This document shows, one piece after another, positions 51,114 through 60,984 of a stretch of 64,000 bases of DNA. Source of the DNA: Paraburkholderia ribeironis (GTDB lineage: Bacteria > Pseudomonadota > Gammaproteobacteria > Burkholderiales > Burkholderiaceae). Every line of letters begins with the position of its first letter. Position 1 is the stretch's first letter. The notes beneath the pieces were generated by a model that was not told where the DNA came from, did no database searches, and saw only the letters and a program-made list of their open reading frames with translations. The DNA is taken from assembly GCF_900019265.1 (NCBI RefSeq), contig NZ_CYGX02000009.1:124001-188000 (forward strand), given 5' to 3'. Both the position numbers and the translations under genes were made by a program.

Positions 51114-52376
51114 ATGACTCGATCCGCATTTGACTACGTCGACGGCGTATTGCACGCCGAAGGCGTGTCCGCCGTTTCCCTCGCCGAACAGTTCGGCACG
51201 CCGCTGTACGTCTATTCGCGCGCCGCGCTCACCGACGCCTGGAACGCATACGCAGGCGCTTGCGTTGGCCGTCGCGCGAGCGTGCACGTGGCCGTCAAGG
51301 CCAATAGCAATCTCGCCGTGCTGAATGTGTTCGCGCGACTCGGCGCCGGCTTCGACATCGTGTCGGGCGGTGAGCTGGCGCGCGTGCTGGCGGCCGGCGG
51401 CAAAGCGGAAAACACGGTGTTTTCCGGCGTCGGCAAGCACGCGGACGAAATGCGCGATGCGCTCGCGGCTGGCGTCAAATGCTTCAACGTCGAATCGATT
51501 CCCGAGCTCGACCGCCTGAACGCGGTGGCCGCCGAAATGGGCAAGAAGGCGCCCGTGTCGCTGCGCGTGAATCCGGACGTCGACGCAAAGACGCATCCGT
51601 ATATCTCTACCGGTCTGAAGTCGAACAAGTTTGGCGTTGCCTTCGAAGACGCACGCGCCACGTATCAGGCGGCCGCCGCGATGGCGAATCTCGACGTGAT
51701 CGGCATCGACTGCCATATCGGCTCGCAGATCACCGAAGTCGCGCCTTATCTCGATGCGGTCGACAAAGTGCTGGAGCTGGTCGAGCAGATCGAACAGGAC
51801 GGCGTGAAGATTCGCCACATCGACGTGGGTGGCGGTCTGGGCATCACCTACGACGATGAAACCCCGCCGGAGATCGGCGAGTTCGTGCGTACCGTGCTCG
51901 ATCGTATCGAAGCGCGCGGTCACGGCCATCGTGAAGTGTATTTCGAGCCGGGCCGCTCGCTGGTCGGCAATGCGGGCGTGCTGCTCACGCGTGTCGAGTT
52001 TCTGAAGCCGGGCGCGGAAAAGAATTTCGCTATCGTCGACGCGGCGATGACCGACCTCGCGCGCCCCGCGATGTACGAGGCGTATCACGCGATCGACCCC
52101 GTCGTTGAGCGCAACCTGCCGGCTCATGTGTACGACGTGGTCGGCCCGGTGTGCGAAAGCGGCGACTGGCTCGGCCGCGAACGTCTGCTGGCGGTCGAAC
52201 CGGGCGATCTGCTCGCGATCCGCTCCGCCGGCGCTTATGGCTTCGTGATGAGCTCCAACTACAACACGCGTCCACGTGCGGCCGAGGTGATGGTGGATGG
52301 TACACAGGCACACGTGGTGCGTGCACGCGAAGAGGTCAGGCAACTGTTTGCGGGCGAAACGATCTTGCCAGCGTAA
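51114..52376 (+). CDS. lysA: Diaminopimelate decarboxylase
   Basis: LysA converts meso-diaminopimelate to lysine using PLP. The 420 residues carry the PLP lysine in HVAVKANSNLAVL, DIVSGGELARV, IDCHIGSQITEVAPY, FEPGRSLVGNAG and CESGDWLG. Full length, start ATG 51114, 9 bp after lptM and probably cotranscribed with it. Confidence 0.97.
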   Translation: MTRSAFDYVDGVLHAEGVSAVSLAEQFGTPLYVYSRAALTDAWNAYAGACVGRRASVHVAVKANSNLAVLNVFARLGAGFDIVSGGELARVLAAGGKAENTVFSGVGKHADEMRDALAAGVKCFNVESIPELDRLNAVAAEMGKKAPVSLRVNPDVDAKTHPYISTGLKSNKFGVAFEDARATYQAAAAMANLDVIGIDCHIGSQITEVAPYLDAVDKVLELVEQIEQDGVKIRHIDVGGGLGITYDDETPPEIGEFVRTVLDRIEARGHGHREVYFEPGRSLVGNAGVLLTRVEFLKPGAEKNFAIVDAAMTDLARPAMYEAYHAIDPVVERNLPAHVYDVVGPVCESGDWLGRERLLAVEPGDLLAIRSAGAYGFVMSSNYNTRPRAAEVMVDGTQAHVVRAREEVRQLFAGETILPA

Positions 52377-52400
52377 ACGTCAGCTGCCGCGCAACGTTAA

Positions 52401-52435
52401 AAAGGCGATGCCATTGCGGCATCGCCTTTACTTTT
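52401..52435 (+). terminator. Terminator after lysA
   Basis: Perfect 12-bp stem AAAGGCGATGCC/GGCATCGCCTTT with loop ATTGC, followed by A-CTTTT on the plus strand. The A-rich flank on the other side lets it serve the convergent msrQ as well. Confidence 0.88.
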
Positions 52436-52466
52436 GAAGCGCGCTTGCGAACACATACCAGCGTCG

Positions 52467-53183
52467 TCAACGCGTCGTCCTCGACCTCCGCTCCCGCAGC
52501 CATACGATCAAACGCCAACCCAGCAGCGCCACCATGATCGCGCCGTAAATTTTCGGCAACAGCAGATCGTGCTTGCCCGCCTTCATCCACCAGAAGTGCA
52601 GGATCGCCAGCGCCCCGATCGCATAGATTGCGCGATGCAACGTCTGCCAGCGCCGGCCGAGCTTGCGCGCCATCGCCCGCGGCGACGTCCCGGCCAATGC
52701 GATCAGCAACACGAACGCGGCAAAGCCCACGGTGATGAACGGCCGCTTGCCGATGTCCTTGACGATGGCCGCGACGTCGAACCACTTGTCGAACCAGAGA
52801 TAAGTGGTGAAATGCAGCGTTGCATAGAAGAACGCGTAGAGCCCGAGCATTCGCCGAAAGCGCACCAACGCAGCAACGCCGGTGACTCGGCGCAAAGGCG
52901 TGACCGCCAACGTGATGCAGAGAAAGACGAGCGTCCAGAGCCCCGTCGAGCGCGTGATGAACTCGATCGGATTTGCGCCGAGTCGGTCCGTCATGCCGAA
53001 CAATACGATGCGCGCGAGCGGATACCATGCCGCGACAAACACCGCGATCTTTGCCGGCACGATCCAGCGCGCGCCACTTGCGGACCGCTTCACCGCCGAC
53101 GTCGATGCGGATGCTTGCGTGCGCGCCGTCTGGCGTGCGGCCTGGCGGGCGGGCTGGGTAACAGGTTGCATGTCGGCAGCCAT
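52467..53183 (-). CDS. msrQ: Haem-binding subunit of methionine sulfoxide reductase, MsrQ
   Basis: A 238-residue integral membrane b-type haem protein (YedZ family) that passes quinol electrons to MsrP. Haem-ligand histidines are in FYATLHFTTYLWFD, TLHRAIYAIGALAILHF. The first 40 residues are Ala/Thr/Arg-rich and variable. ATG 53183 has GAGG 7 nt upstream and lies 9 bp after the msrP stop. Confidence 0.93.
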   Translation of the reverse strand: MAADMQPVTQPARQAARQTARTQASASTSAVKRSASGARWIVPAKIAVFVAAWYPLARIVLFGMTDRLGANPIEFITRSTGLWTLVFLCITLAVTPLRRVTGVAALVRFRRMLGLYAFFYATLHFTTYLWFDKWFDVAAIVKDIGKRPFITVGFAAFVLLIALAGTSPRAMARKLGRRWQTLHRAIYAIGALAILHFWWMKAGKHDLLLPKIYGAIMVALLGWRLIVWLRERRSRTTR

Positions 53184-53192
53184 GGTCGCGCC

Positions 53193-54188
53193 TCAGAAAT
53201 TCTTCTTCAGGTCCATGCCCTGATACAGCGATGCGACCTGCTCTCCATAGCCGTTGAACATCAGCGTCTTGCGTTTGGGCGTGAAAAAGCCGTCTTCGCC
53301 AATGCGCCGTTCGCTTGCCTGACTCCAGCGCGGATGGTCGACGTTCGGGTTCACGTTCGAGTAAAACCCATACTCGTTCGATGCATACGTGTTCCAGCTC
53401 GTGGGCGGCTGCTTCTCGACAAAGCGGATCTTCACCAGCGATTTCGCGCTCTTGAAACCGTACTTCCACGGCACCACGACGCGGATCGGCGCGCCGTTCT
53501 GATTGGGCAGCACCTGACCGTAGAGCCCCATCGTCAGCAGCGTCAACGGGTTCATCGCTTCGTCCATCCGCAGACCTTCGGAATACGGCCAGTCGAGCAC
53601 AGGGGTCGAAAGCCCCGCCATTTGCGACGGATCGGCCAACGTGACGAACTGCACGTATTTGGCATTGCCGGTGGGTTGCACGCGCTTGATCAACTCCGAC
53701 AGCGGAACGCCGATCCACGGAATCACCATCGACCACCCTTCGACGCAGCGCAGCCGATACACACGCTCCTCGAGCGGCGCGAGCTTGAGCAGCTCATCGA
53801 TGTCATACACCTTCGGATTCCTGATTTCCCCCTCGACGCTCACCTTCCACGGATGCGGCCGCAACGTCCCGGCGCTATGAGAGGGATCGGCCTTGTCGGT
53901 GCCGAATTCGTAGAAGTTGTTGTACGTGGTGATGTCCTTGTACGGCGTCATCTTGTCCAGCGCGACGAAGCCGGCGTTGGTTTTCGCTGCGAGCTTCTGC
54001 GCCTTCGAATCCGGCGATGTGTAGGCGGCCAGCGCCTCGCCATTGACGCCGATCAGACCGCCGAGCGCCAGCGCACCCGCCGCCTGCAACACGCGCCGCC
54101 GATTCTCGAAAACATGCCGCGGCGTAATCTCGCTGCGCGCGATGTCGTCGCCGATAAGTTGAATTCTGCCGCTTCGCTTGATCCACAT
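53193..54188 (-). CDS. msrP: Periplasmic methionine sulfoxide reductase, molybdenum subunit MsrP
   Basis: MsrP repairs oxidised methionines in periplasmic proteins. The 331 residues include a Tat signal ([17 protein letters not shown]) and the molybdopterin ligand Cys148 in [17 protein letters not shown] 54188 with AAGGAG upstream is chosen; the frame extends to 54272. It is exported folded and partners MsrQ, encoded next. Confidence 0.95.
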   Translation of the reverse strand: MWIKRSGRIQLIGDDIARSEITPRHVFENRRRVLQAAGALALGGLIGVNGEALAAYTSPDSKAQKLAAKTNAGFVALDKMTPYKDITTYNNFYEFGTDKADPSHSAGTLRPHPWKVSVEGEIRNPKVYDIDELLKLAPLEERVYRLRCVEGWSMVIPWIGVPLSELIKRVQPTGNAKYVQFVTLADPSQMAGLSTPVLDWPYSEGLRMDEAMNPLTLLTMGLYGQVLPNQNGAPIRVVVPWKYGFKSAKSLVKIRFVEKQPPTSWNTYASNEYGFYSNVNPNVDHPRWSQASERRIGEDGFFTPKRKTLMFNGYGEQVASLYQGMDLKKNF

Positions 54189-54326
54189 CGTGCTGCTCCT
54201 TGCCGGCCCATCGGTCAGTCTGTCTGACGGGGCCATATTGATGATCGCCGGTCCGGGCGTCCGTCCAGTCATCCACAGGTACTACTTCGGCCAACACATT
54301 GGACGCAACGAATATTCCGCCAGCCA

Positions 54327-54361
54327 TAAAAAAACCGCCGGTGCGAAGCACACGGCGGTTC
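54327..54361 (-). terminator. Terminator after ccsB
   Basis: On the minus strand AACCGCCG and CGGCGGTT arms with a small inner stem are followed by a run of seven T. It lies 25 bp after the ccsB stop. Confidence 0.88.
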
Positions 54362-54385
54362 TTGGTCGGTCCGGAGCGGCGGATC

Positions 54386-55597
54386 TTACAGCTTGCCGTA
54401 GCTATGCAGGCCCGACAGGAACATGTTGACGCCAAGGAACGCGAAGGTGGTCACCAGCAGGCCAGTCAGCGCCCACCATGCCGCGACCGCACCACGCAGC
54501 CCTTTCATCAGACGCATGTGCAGCCACGCCGCGTAGTTCAGCCAGACGATCAGTGCCCACGTTTCCTTCGGGTCCCAGCTCCAGTAGCCGCCCCAGGCTT
54601 CCGCAGCCCACAGCGCGCCGAGAATCGTGGCGATCGTGAAGAACGCGAAGCCGACCGCGATCGACTTGTACATCAGATCGTCGAGCACGTCGAGCGCCGG
54701 CAGGCGGTCCACCAGCATGCCACGCTCCTTCGCCAGATAGGCGACGCCCACCATCGCCGACAGCGCAAAACTGCCATAACCGATGAAGTTCGCAGGCACG
54801 TGAATCTTCATCCACCAGCTTTGCAGCGCCGGAACCAGCGGCTGGATCTGCTGCGCGTCGCGGCTGACCGAGTACCACATCAGGAAGCCGACGGCGGCGC
54901 TGATCACCAGCAGCACGAACGCCCCGAGCGCGCGAGTGTTGTAGTGCTGCTCGTAGTACAGGTAGAACAGCGCGGTGATCAGGCTGAACAGGACGAACAC
55001 TTCGTACAGGTTCGAAATGGGAATATGGCCGACATCCGCGCCGATCAGGTACGACTCGTACCAGCGCACCATCATGCCGACGAAGCCCATCAGCACCGCG
55101 ACCCACGTCATCTTCGAGCCGATCGCCGCGCCGGTCGGCGAGCGCGACAGCAGGCCAATCCAGTAGAACATGGTGGCGAACACGAAGAGCGCGCTCATCC
55201 ACAGGATCGCGGACTGGCTGGACAGGAAATACTTGAGGAAGAACGCGTTGTCCGCGCGGCTGAGGTCGCCTTGGTAGATCTGGATTGCCAGCAACGACAG
55301 CGCTGCGATCCCCACCATCAGCGCGCGGACCGGCTTCCAGCGCCAGCCGAGCACGACGAAGACCGGCACCGCGCACACCAGCACCAGCTTGTCGTAGAAG
55401 TTCATGAACGGGTAATAGCGCGACAGCGCGAACCCGGCACCCGCGACCATCGCAAGAGCGAACAGCCAGTCGACGATGCCGAGCCGTTTCAGGAACGGCC
55501 GCTCGTCATACTGCGCGACGGTCGACGGGTCGCCCGCGAACGCCTTGCCGAGCCGCGCGGGCGAAGAAGAGGATGAGGAAACCTGAGTCAAGTCCAT
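54386..55597 (-). CDS. ccsB: Cytochrome c biogenesis protein CcsB/CcsA-type (ResC)
   Basis: A 403-residue membrane protein with about eight helices and the WWD haem-handling motif WAAEAWGGYWSWDPKETWAL. With the ResB-like protein it makes the system II haem export and ligation complex that attaches haem to CxxCH proteins on the outside of the membrane. ATG 55597 starts MDLTQVSSS; the ribosome-site region lies in the 19-bp gap after resB. Confidence 0.93.
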   Translation of the reverse strand: MDLTQVSSSSSSPARLGKAFAGDPSTVAQYDERPFLKRLGIVDWLFALAMVAGAGFALSRYYPFMNFYDKLVLVCAVPVFVVLGWRWKPVRALMVGIAALSLLAIQIYQGDLSRADNAFFLKYFLSSQSAILWMSALFVFATMFYWIGLLSRSPTGAAIGSKMTWVAVLMGFVGMMVRWYESYLIGADVGHIPISNLYEVFVLFSLITALFYLYYEQHYNTRALGAFVLLVISAAVGFLMWYSVSRDAQQIQPLVPALQSWWMKIHVPANFIGYGSFALSAMVGVAYLAKERGMLVDRLPALDVLDDLMYKSIAVGFAFFTIATILGALWAAEAWGGYWSWDPKETWALIVWLNYAAWLHMRLMKGLRGAVAAWWALTGLLVTTFAFLGVNMFLSGLHSYGKL

Positions 55598-55616
55598 AGT
55601 CTTACCGGATCGAATC

Positions 55617-57824
55617 TTATGAGCCTGCAGACGGCGCGCTAGCGTCGCCTGACGTGCCCGGGGCGCTGGCGGCGTCGGATGTTTCGATGAGCTTCGCGCC
55701 CAGCGCGGCGCCCACGGCTTCGCGCGTCTGGACGAACTCTTTTTCGAAGTCGAGCGTTTTGCGCGCGCTCGACATCGCCATGACGACATTCGTGCCGTGA
55801 TCGGTATCTTTGAGCCAGAACCACAGGCGCCGTTCGCGGACGTAGAACATCGAAAAGATGCCCAAAACGAGGAGCAGGCTGCCAAGATACACGACTTTTT
55901 TGCCCGGTGCGCGTGTCAACTGAAATACCGAAGCTTGCACCTGCTTGAAAGAGTCAAGCTGCAGGTAGACCGGCGATCCATACAGAAAGCTGTCGGACAT
56001 TGCGTTGATCGAGCTTTGCACGAAGCGGCTCGCGTCCGCATTGGCCGGTGCTTCGGGCTCGCCGAGCCGCTGGCGCGATAGTTGCCACAGGTCCCACGTC
56101 GCGCCTTCCAACATACGCAGCAGCAAGCCCGCTGCCTTTTCCTGCTCGCCCTTCGGCACCGAGCGATCGATAAAACCGGCAATCGCCTGGAAGCCGCCGA
56201 CCACCTGGCCATTCGGCATCTTGATGCTGTTGTCCGCGCCCGCAAAAAGGGTCAGCACACGCAGCGCACTTTCTTCGAGATGCTGTTGCAGTTCGGCATT
56301 CGAACCCGGCACCGAGCGGAGCGCGAAACGGTGTGCTGCCGCGGCGCGCATGGCCGGATCTTCGAGCGTCGCGCGCAGATTCATCCACTCCTTGACCGTG
56401 CCGCCGGTGTCGGCGGGAATGCGCAGGTAGCGGAACGGATCGTCCGGATTCACGCGCATGCCAGCGAGGAACATCTTTTCGCCTGCCACGTCGACCGGCA
56501 GCATGTAGTTGTTGTACTCGCGCGCCTGGCCGTCCTTGTCGCGCACCTTGTACTGCACCGAGGGGCCGACGTTGTGCAGATCGAGCGGCTTTGACGTCTT
56601 CGCGCCGGAGCCGAGGCGTTCGTCGAACGCCTCTTGCAGCGTGCGATGCGCGGCGACGCCACGGGCATCGGTCTGGCCATTGCCGTTCGAGACATTTTCG
56701 ACGTTGATCGCGCGGAAATCGGTGAATTCAACCGTCTGGCCGTCGGCGAGCGGCGTGGCCGAGCTCAGCGGCGCGTCGCCGCCGATCGTGCCGCCGAACG
56801 GCGCCGTCTTCGCGCTCGCGCCGGACATCGGGTACGCGGTCATCTGCATCTGCGAGCCGCCATCCTGGAAGCTCGACTGATAGATCGACACGCCGTCGTA
56901 CTCGAACGGCTTGTTGACCTCGACGCGCGCCGGCACGCGCGCACCCGTCTTGTGGTCCACCACGACGATGTCGCTCGCGAACAGCTTCGGCATGCCCGTC
57001 GAGTAATAGTCGACGATGAACTTGTTCAGTTCGATCGAGAACGGCAGGTCCTGGATCAGCGAGCCGTCGGGCTGGTTCAGGATTGCCGTCGACACGTGCT
57101 GCCCTTCCGGCACCCACGCGTAGCCGCGGAACGTCGGATTCGATTGCGACAGACGATGTTCCGGCGGGATCTCATTGATCACCGTGTTGGCGCGGATCGC
57201 CGACTTGTCGAACAGCCACATTTGCAGCTTGATCGGCAGATTGCTGTCGAGCAAACCGCCGAGGCAGATCACCACGATTGCGATGTGAGCGGAGATGTAA
57301 CCGAATCTGGTCAACGCACCGCGCTTCGCGGCGATCAGCGTCGCGCCCTCCGACTCACGCGTGACGAACTTGTAGCCGAGTCTGGCCGAAAGTTTCGCGA
57401 GCACCGCCGCGGTCTGCGCGCGGGTGCCGTGCACCGCGAACTCGCCCTTGTGATGGAACGCGCGCAGGCTGCCTTCGCGGACCTTGTCCTTCCAGCTCTT
57501 CGCGTCGGCGAGCATCTTCGGCGCATTGCGGATCACGCACAGCGACACGGACACCATCAGGAAACCGAGGATCAGCATGAACCACCACGAGCTGTACACC
57601 GTGTACAGGCTCAACGAGCGGAAGATGTCCGCCCAGAACGGGCCGAACTGATTGACGTAGTTGGGATACGGATCGTCCTGCGTGAGGACGGTGCCGATGA
57701 TGCTGGCGATTGACAGAATCACGAGCAGCGCAATCGCGAAACGCATCGAACTCAATACTTCGACGACGTTGCGCACGACACGATTGCCCGACTTCGACTG
57801 CAAACCCGACGTGGTGACGCTCAT
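55617..57824 (-). CDS. Cytochrome c biogenesis protein ResB
   Basis: A 735-residue ResB-family membrane protein. Helices lie at about 26-46, 75-100 and 180-198, a large periplasmic domain follows, and a last helix at about 645-665 (VVYLGSLLLVLGIFSMFY). SSMRFAIALLVILSIASIIG is the usual ResB beginning. It works with ccsB and lies upstream of it. The dihaem cytochrome c4 just upstream is a likely client. Confidence 0.93.
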   Translation of the reverse strand: MSVTTSGLQSKSGNRVVRNVVEVLSSMRFAIALLVILSIASIIGTVLTQDDPYPNYVNQFGPFWADIFRSLSLYTVYSSWWFMLILGFLMVSVSLCVIRNAPKMLADAKSWKDKVREGSLRAFHHKGEFAVHGTRAQTAAVLAKLSARLGYKFVTRESEGATLIAAKRGALTRFGYISAHIAIVVICLGGLLDSNLPIKLQMWLFDKSAIRANTVINEIPPEHRLSQSNPTFRGYAWVPEGQHVSTAILNQPDGSLIQDLPFSIELNKFIVDYYSTGMPKLFASDIVVVDHKTGARVPARVEVNKPFEYDGVSIYQSSFQDGGSQMQMTAYPMSGASAKTAPFGGTIGGDAPLSSATPLADGQTVEFTDFRAINVENVSNGNGQTDARGVAAHRTLQEAFDERLGSGAKTSKPLDLHNVGPSVQYKVRDKDGQAREYNNYMLPVDVAGEKMFLAGMRVNPDDPFRYLRIPADTGGTVKEWMNLRATLEDPAMRAAAAHRFALRSVPGSNAELQQHLEESALRVLTLFAGADNSIKMPNGQVVGGFQAIAGFIDRSVPKGEQEKAAGLLLRMLEGATWDLWQLSRQRLGEPEAPANADASRFVQSSINAMSDSFLYGSPVYLQLDSFKQVQASVFQLTRAPGKKVVYLGSLLLVLGIFSMFYVRERRLWFWLKDTDHGTNVVMAMSSARKTLDFEKEFVQTREAVGAALGAKLIETSDAASAPGTSGDASAPSAGS

Positions 57825-57844
57825 TCATACTCCGACTGAACAGC

Positions 57845-57890
57845 AAAAAAGGGTGAAGGGCCGTCGCAGATACGACGCCCTCACCCTTTT
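57845..57890 (-). terminator. Terminator after the cytochrome c4 gene
   Basis: AAAAGGGTGA and TCACCCTTTT arms with a GTCG/CGAC inner stem; on the minus strand the 3' arm runs into TTTTTT. It separates the cytochrome gene from resB, so resB should have its own promoter or depend on readthrough. Confidence 0.85.
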
Positions 57891-57943
57891 CTTGTTTTGT
57901 ACCGGCCTTGTCAGGCCGGTTGCATTTGCGTGCGGGCTCTTGC

Positions 57944-58597
57944 TTAATGCAAGCCCGCGATGTAATCGGCTACAGCCTTGATCTCGCTGTCCGACAGACG
58001 CGATGCAATGGTATGCATCGCCTCGTTGTTGTTGCGTGCGCCCGGACCCTGCGTAAATGCTGTCAACTGCGCCACCGAGTATTCCGCCCACTGCCCCGAC
58101 AAATACGGAAACTGTGATGGTATCCCTTGACCGGTCGGCCCATGGCAGCTCGCACATGCCGGCACGCCCCTGTCGGCGACCCCGCCTCGATAAATCTTCT
58201 GCCCGAGCGCGACGGTGTCTTTGTTATGGGCATAGCCTAGCTTCGGGGTCTGCGCCGCGAAATAAGCCGCGACGTTGACCATGTCCTGCGGGGACAACGC
58301 CGCCGCCATGCCCGCCATGATCGCATTGTTGCGGGCGGCCTGCTTGGCGCCCGCCTGCGTTTTGAAATCGTTGAGTTGCTTGACGAGATACTCGGGATGT
58401 TGGCCAGCCAGCTTCGGATATGCACCGCCGGCACTGTTGCCATCTGCACCGTGACATGATGCGCACACCTGCACTGCGATTGCCTGCCCCCGATTGATGT
58501 CCGGCTTTGCCGGCTCTGCTGCTTGTGCCTGAATTGCCAAACCTGAAAGACCTGCCGCTACATGAAGCACCATCAGAGTCTTGCTCAGTCGATTCAT
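57944..58597 (-). CDS. Dihaem cytochrome c4
   Basis: A 217-residue secreted cytochrome with signal peptide (about 1-27, cleavage after AQA) and two class I haem domains, each with CASCHG (45-49 and about 148-152). This is the cytochrome c4 layout; such proteins donate electrons to terminal oxidases. ATG 58597 starts MNRLSKTLMVLHV. Divergent from engB with a palindrome between them. Confidence 0.92.
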   Translation of the reverse strand: MNRLSKTLMVLHVAAGLSGLAIQAQAAEPAKPDINRGQAIAVQVCASCHGADGNSAGGAYPKLAGQHPEYLVKQLNDFKTQAGAKQAARNNAIMAGMAAALSPQDMVNVAAYFAAQTPKLGYAHNKDTVALGQKIYRGGVADRGVPACASCHGPTGQGIPSQFPYLSGQWAEYSVAQLTAFTQGPGARNNNEAMHTIASRLSDSEIKAVADYIAGLH

Positions 58598-58720
58598 TCG
58601 CACACCCTGTCTCGTCTTGTGGGATTTTAGAGGCTTTGCAAAATACGACGGCGACCGAGTGACCGCCAGGAGCCGCCGAGGCACGCGGGCTGGCCCCCTC
58701 AGGTTTTCAGTAAACCATCG

Positions 58721-58732
58721 TATTGTACAATA
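58721..58732. promoter_or_regulatory. 12-bp palindrome between cytochrome c4 and engB
   Basis: TATTGTACAATA is a perfect palindrome in an AT-rich part of the 216-bp divergent gap. It could be an operator or part of overlapping promoters. Confidence 0.3.
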
Positions 58733-58813
58733 ACTCGCTAATTGCTAAGACGCCAGTCGGGCTTGACCCGTCCCCACTCCGGGTTCCCCGGCGTCTCGAA
58801 TCCTGGCCCGCTC

Positions 58814-59467
58814 ATGTCCTTCCTGCTCCACCAATCCCGCTTTTTTACGACCGTCAATCACCTGCGCGATTTGCCGGCTACCGCACAACCCGAGATCGCT
58901 TTTGCCGGACGCTCGAACGCGGGCAAGTCCACGGCGATCAATATTTTGTGCAATCAAAAGCGGCTGGCCTTTGCCAGTAAGACGCCGGGGCGCACGCAGC
59001 ACATCAATTATTTTTCGGTCGGCAAGGCGGACGAGCCGACTGCGCATCTGGTCGACCTGCCGGGCTACGGTTACGCGGAGGTGCCGGGCGAGGCCAAGGC
59101 TCACTGGGAAGCGTTACTGTCCACGTACCTGCAATCGCGCTCGCAATTGCGCGGCATGATCCTGATGATGGACTCACGTCGCCCGCTGACCGAGCTGGAC
59201 CGGCGCATGATCGAGTGGTTCGCACCGACCGGCAAGCCGATCCACGCGCTGCTAACAAAATGCGACAAATTGACGCGCCAGGAAAGCGTGAACGCATTGC
59301 GCACAACGCAGAAGGGCCTGGCTGAATATCGCACTGCCGGCTACCGTGGCGAACTGACCGCGCAATTGTTTTCGGCGCTCAAACGCGTCGGCATCGACGA
59401 AGCGCACACGCTGATCGAAAGCTGGCTGATCCCCGATGCGCACCGCGAAACAGACGCCGCACAGTAA
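58814..59467 (+). CDS. engB: Ribosome biogenesis GTPase EngB (YsxC/YihA)
   Basis: A 217-residue TrmE-Era-type GTPase needed for assembly of the 50S subunit. G1 is [12 protein letters not shown]3 [12 protein letters not shown] and G4 LLTKCDK. ATG 58814 starts [15 protein letters not shown], the family N-terminus; the frame is open to 58742. Confidence 0.96.
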   Translation: MSFLLHQSRFFTTVNHLRDLPATAQPEIAFAGRSNAGKSTAINILCNQKRLAFASKTPGRTQHINYFSVGKADEPTAHLVDLPGYGYAEVPGEAKAHWEALLSTYLQSRSQLRGMILMMDSRRPLTELDRRMIEWFAPTGKPIHALLTKCDKLTRQESVNALRTTQKGLAEYRTAGYRGELTAQLFSALKRVGIDEAHTLIESWLIPDAHRETDAAQ

Positions 59468-59516
59468 GCGCCGCGGGGTCCCCGGCGTGGGCAAAGTCGC
59501 ATTGCGCGGCAGCACA

Positions 59517-59545
59517 TAAAAAAACCCGCCGCTAGAACGGCGGGT
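59517..59545 (-). terminator. Hairpin with minus-strand T-tract between engB and hemB
   Basis: ACCCGCCG/CGGCGGGT arms with loop CTAGAA. The T-run (seven) is on the minus strand, whereas both neighbours are on the plus strand, where the hairpin is followed only by CAAAC. It may still slow plus-strand polymerase after engB. Confidence 0.6.
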
Positions 59546-59557
59546 CAAACAGCCTAA

Positions 59558-60715
<1,158 letters not shown>

Positions 60716-60767
60716 GCTGGCGCGCTGCCTGTTCGGGGCGGCTTGTTCAGGTTGTTCAGGTGTAGAG

Positions 60768-60808
60768 AAACGGAGGCGGACCGTGGTGTCGAGCCTCCGT
60801 TTTTTTAT
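60768..60808 (+). terminator. Terminator after hemB
   Basis: AAACGGAGGC/GCCTCCGTTT arms with a 14-nt loop followed by further T on the plus strand, 53 bp after the stop. Confidence 0.9.
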
Positions 60809-60984
60809 GCGGTTTTTACGGCTGAATGCGGTGTGCGTTTTGATGAGGTCGCGGTTCCCGTGGCGCGTTCGCTATGCTGCTTCGAGCAGGACGGCGCCCG
60901 GGATGGTTGCGCCGCCGCGCCGCGTGGAACGTATTCGGTTACGCCCTTGGTGACGCGACTGCGGGCGCCCCCCTTTGCCCGTCG

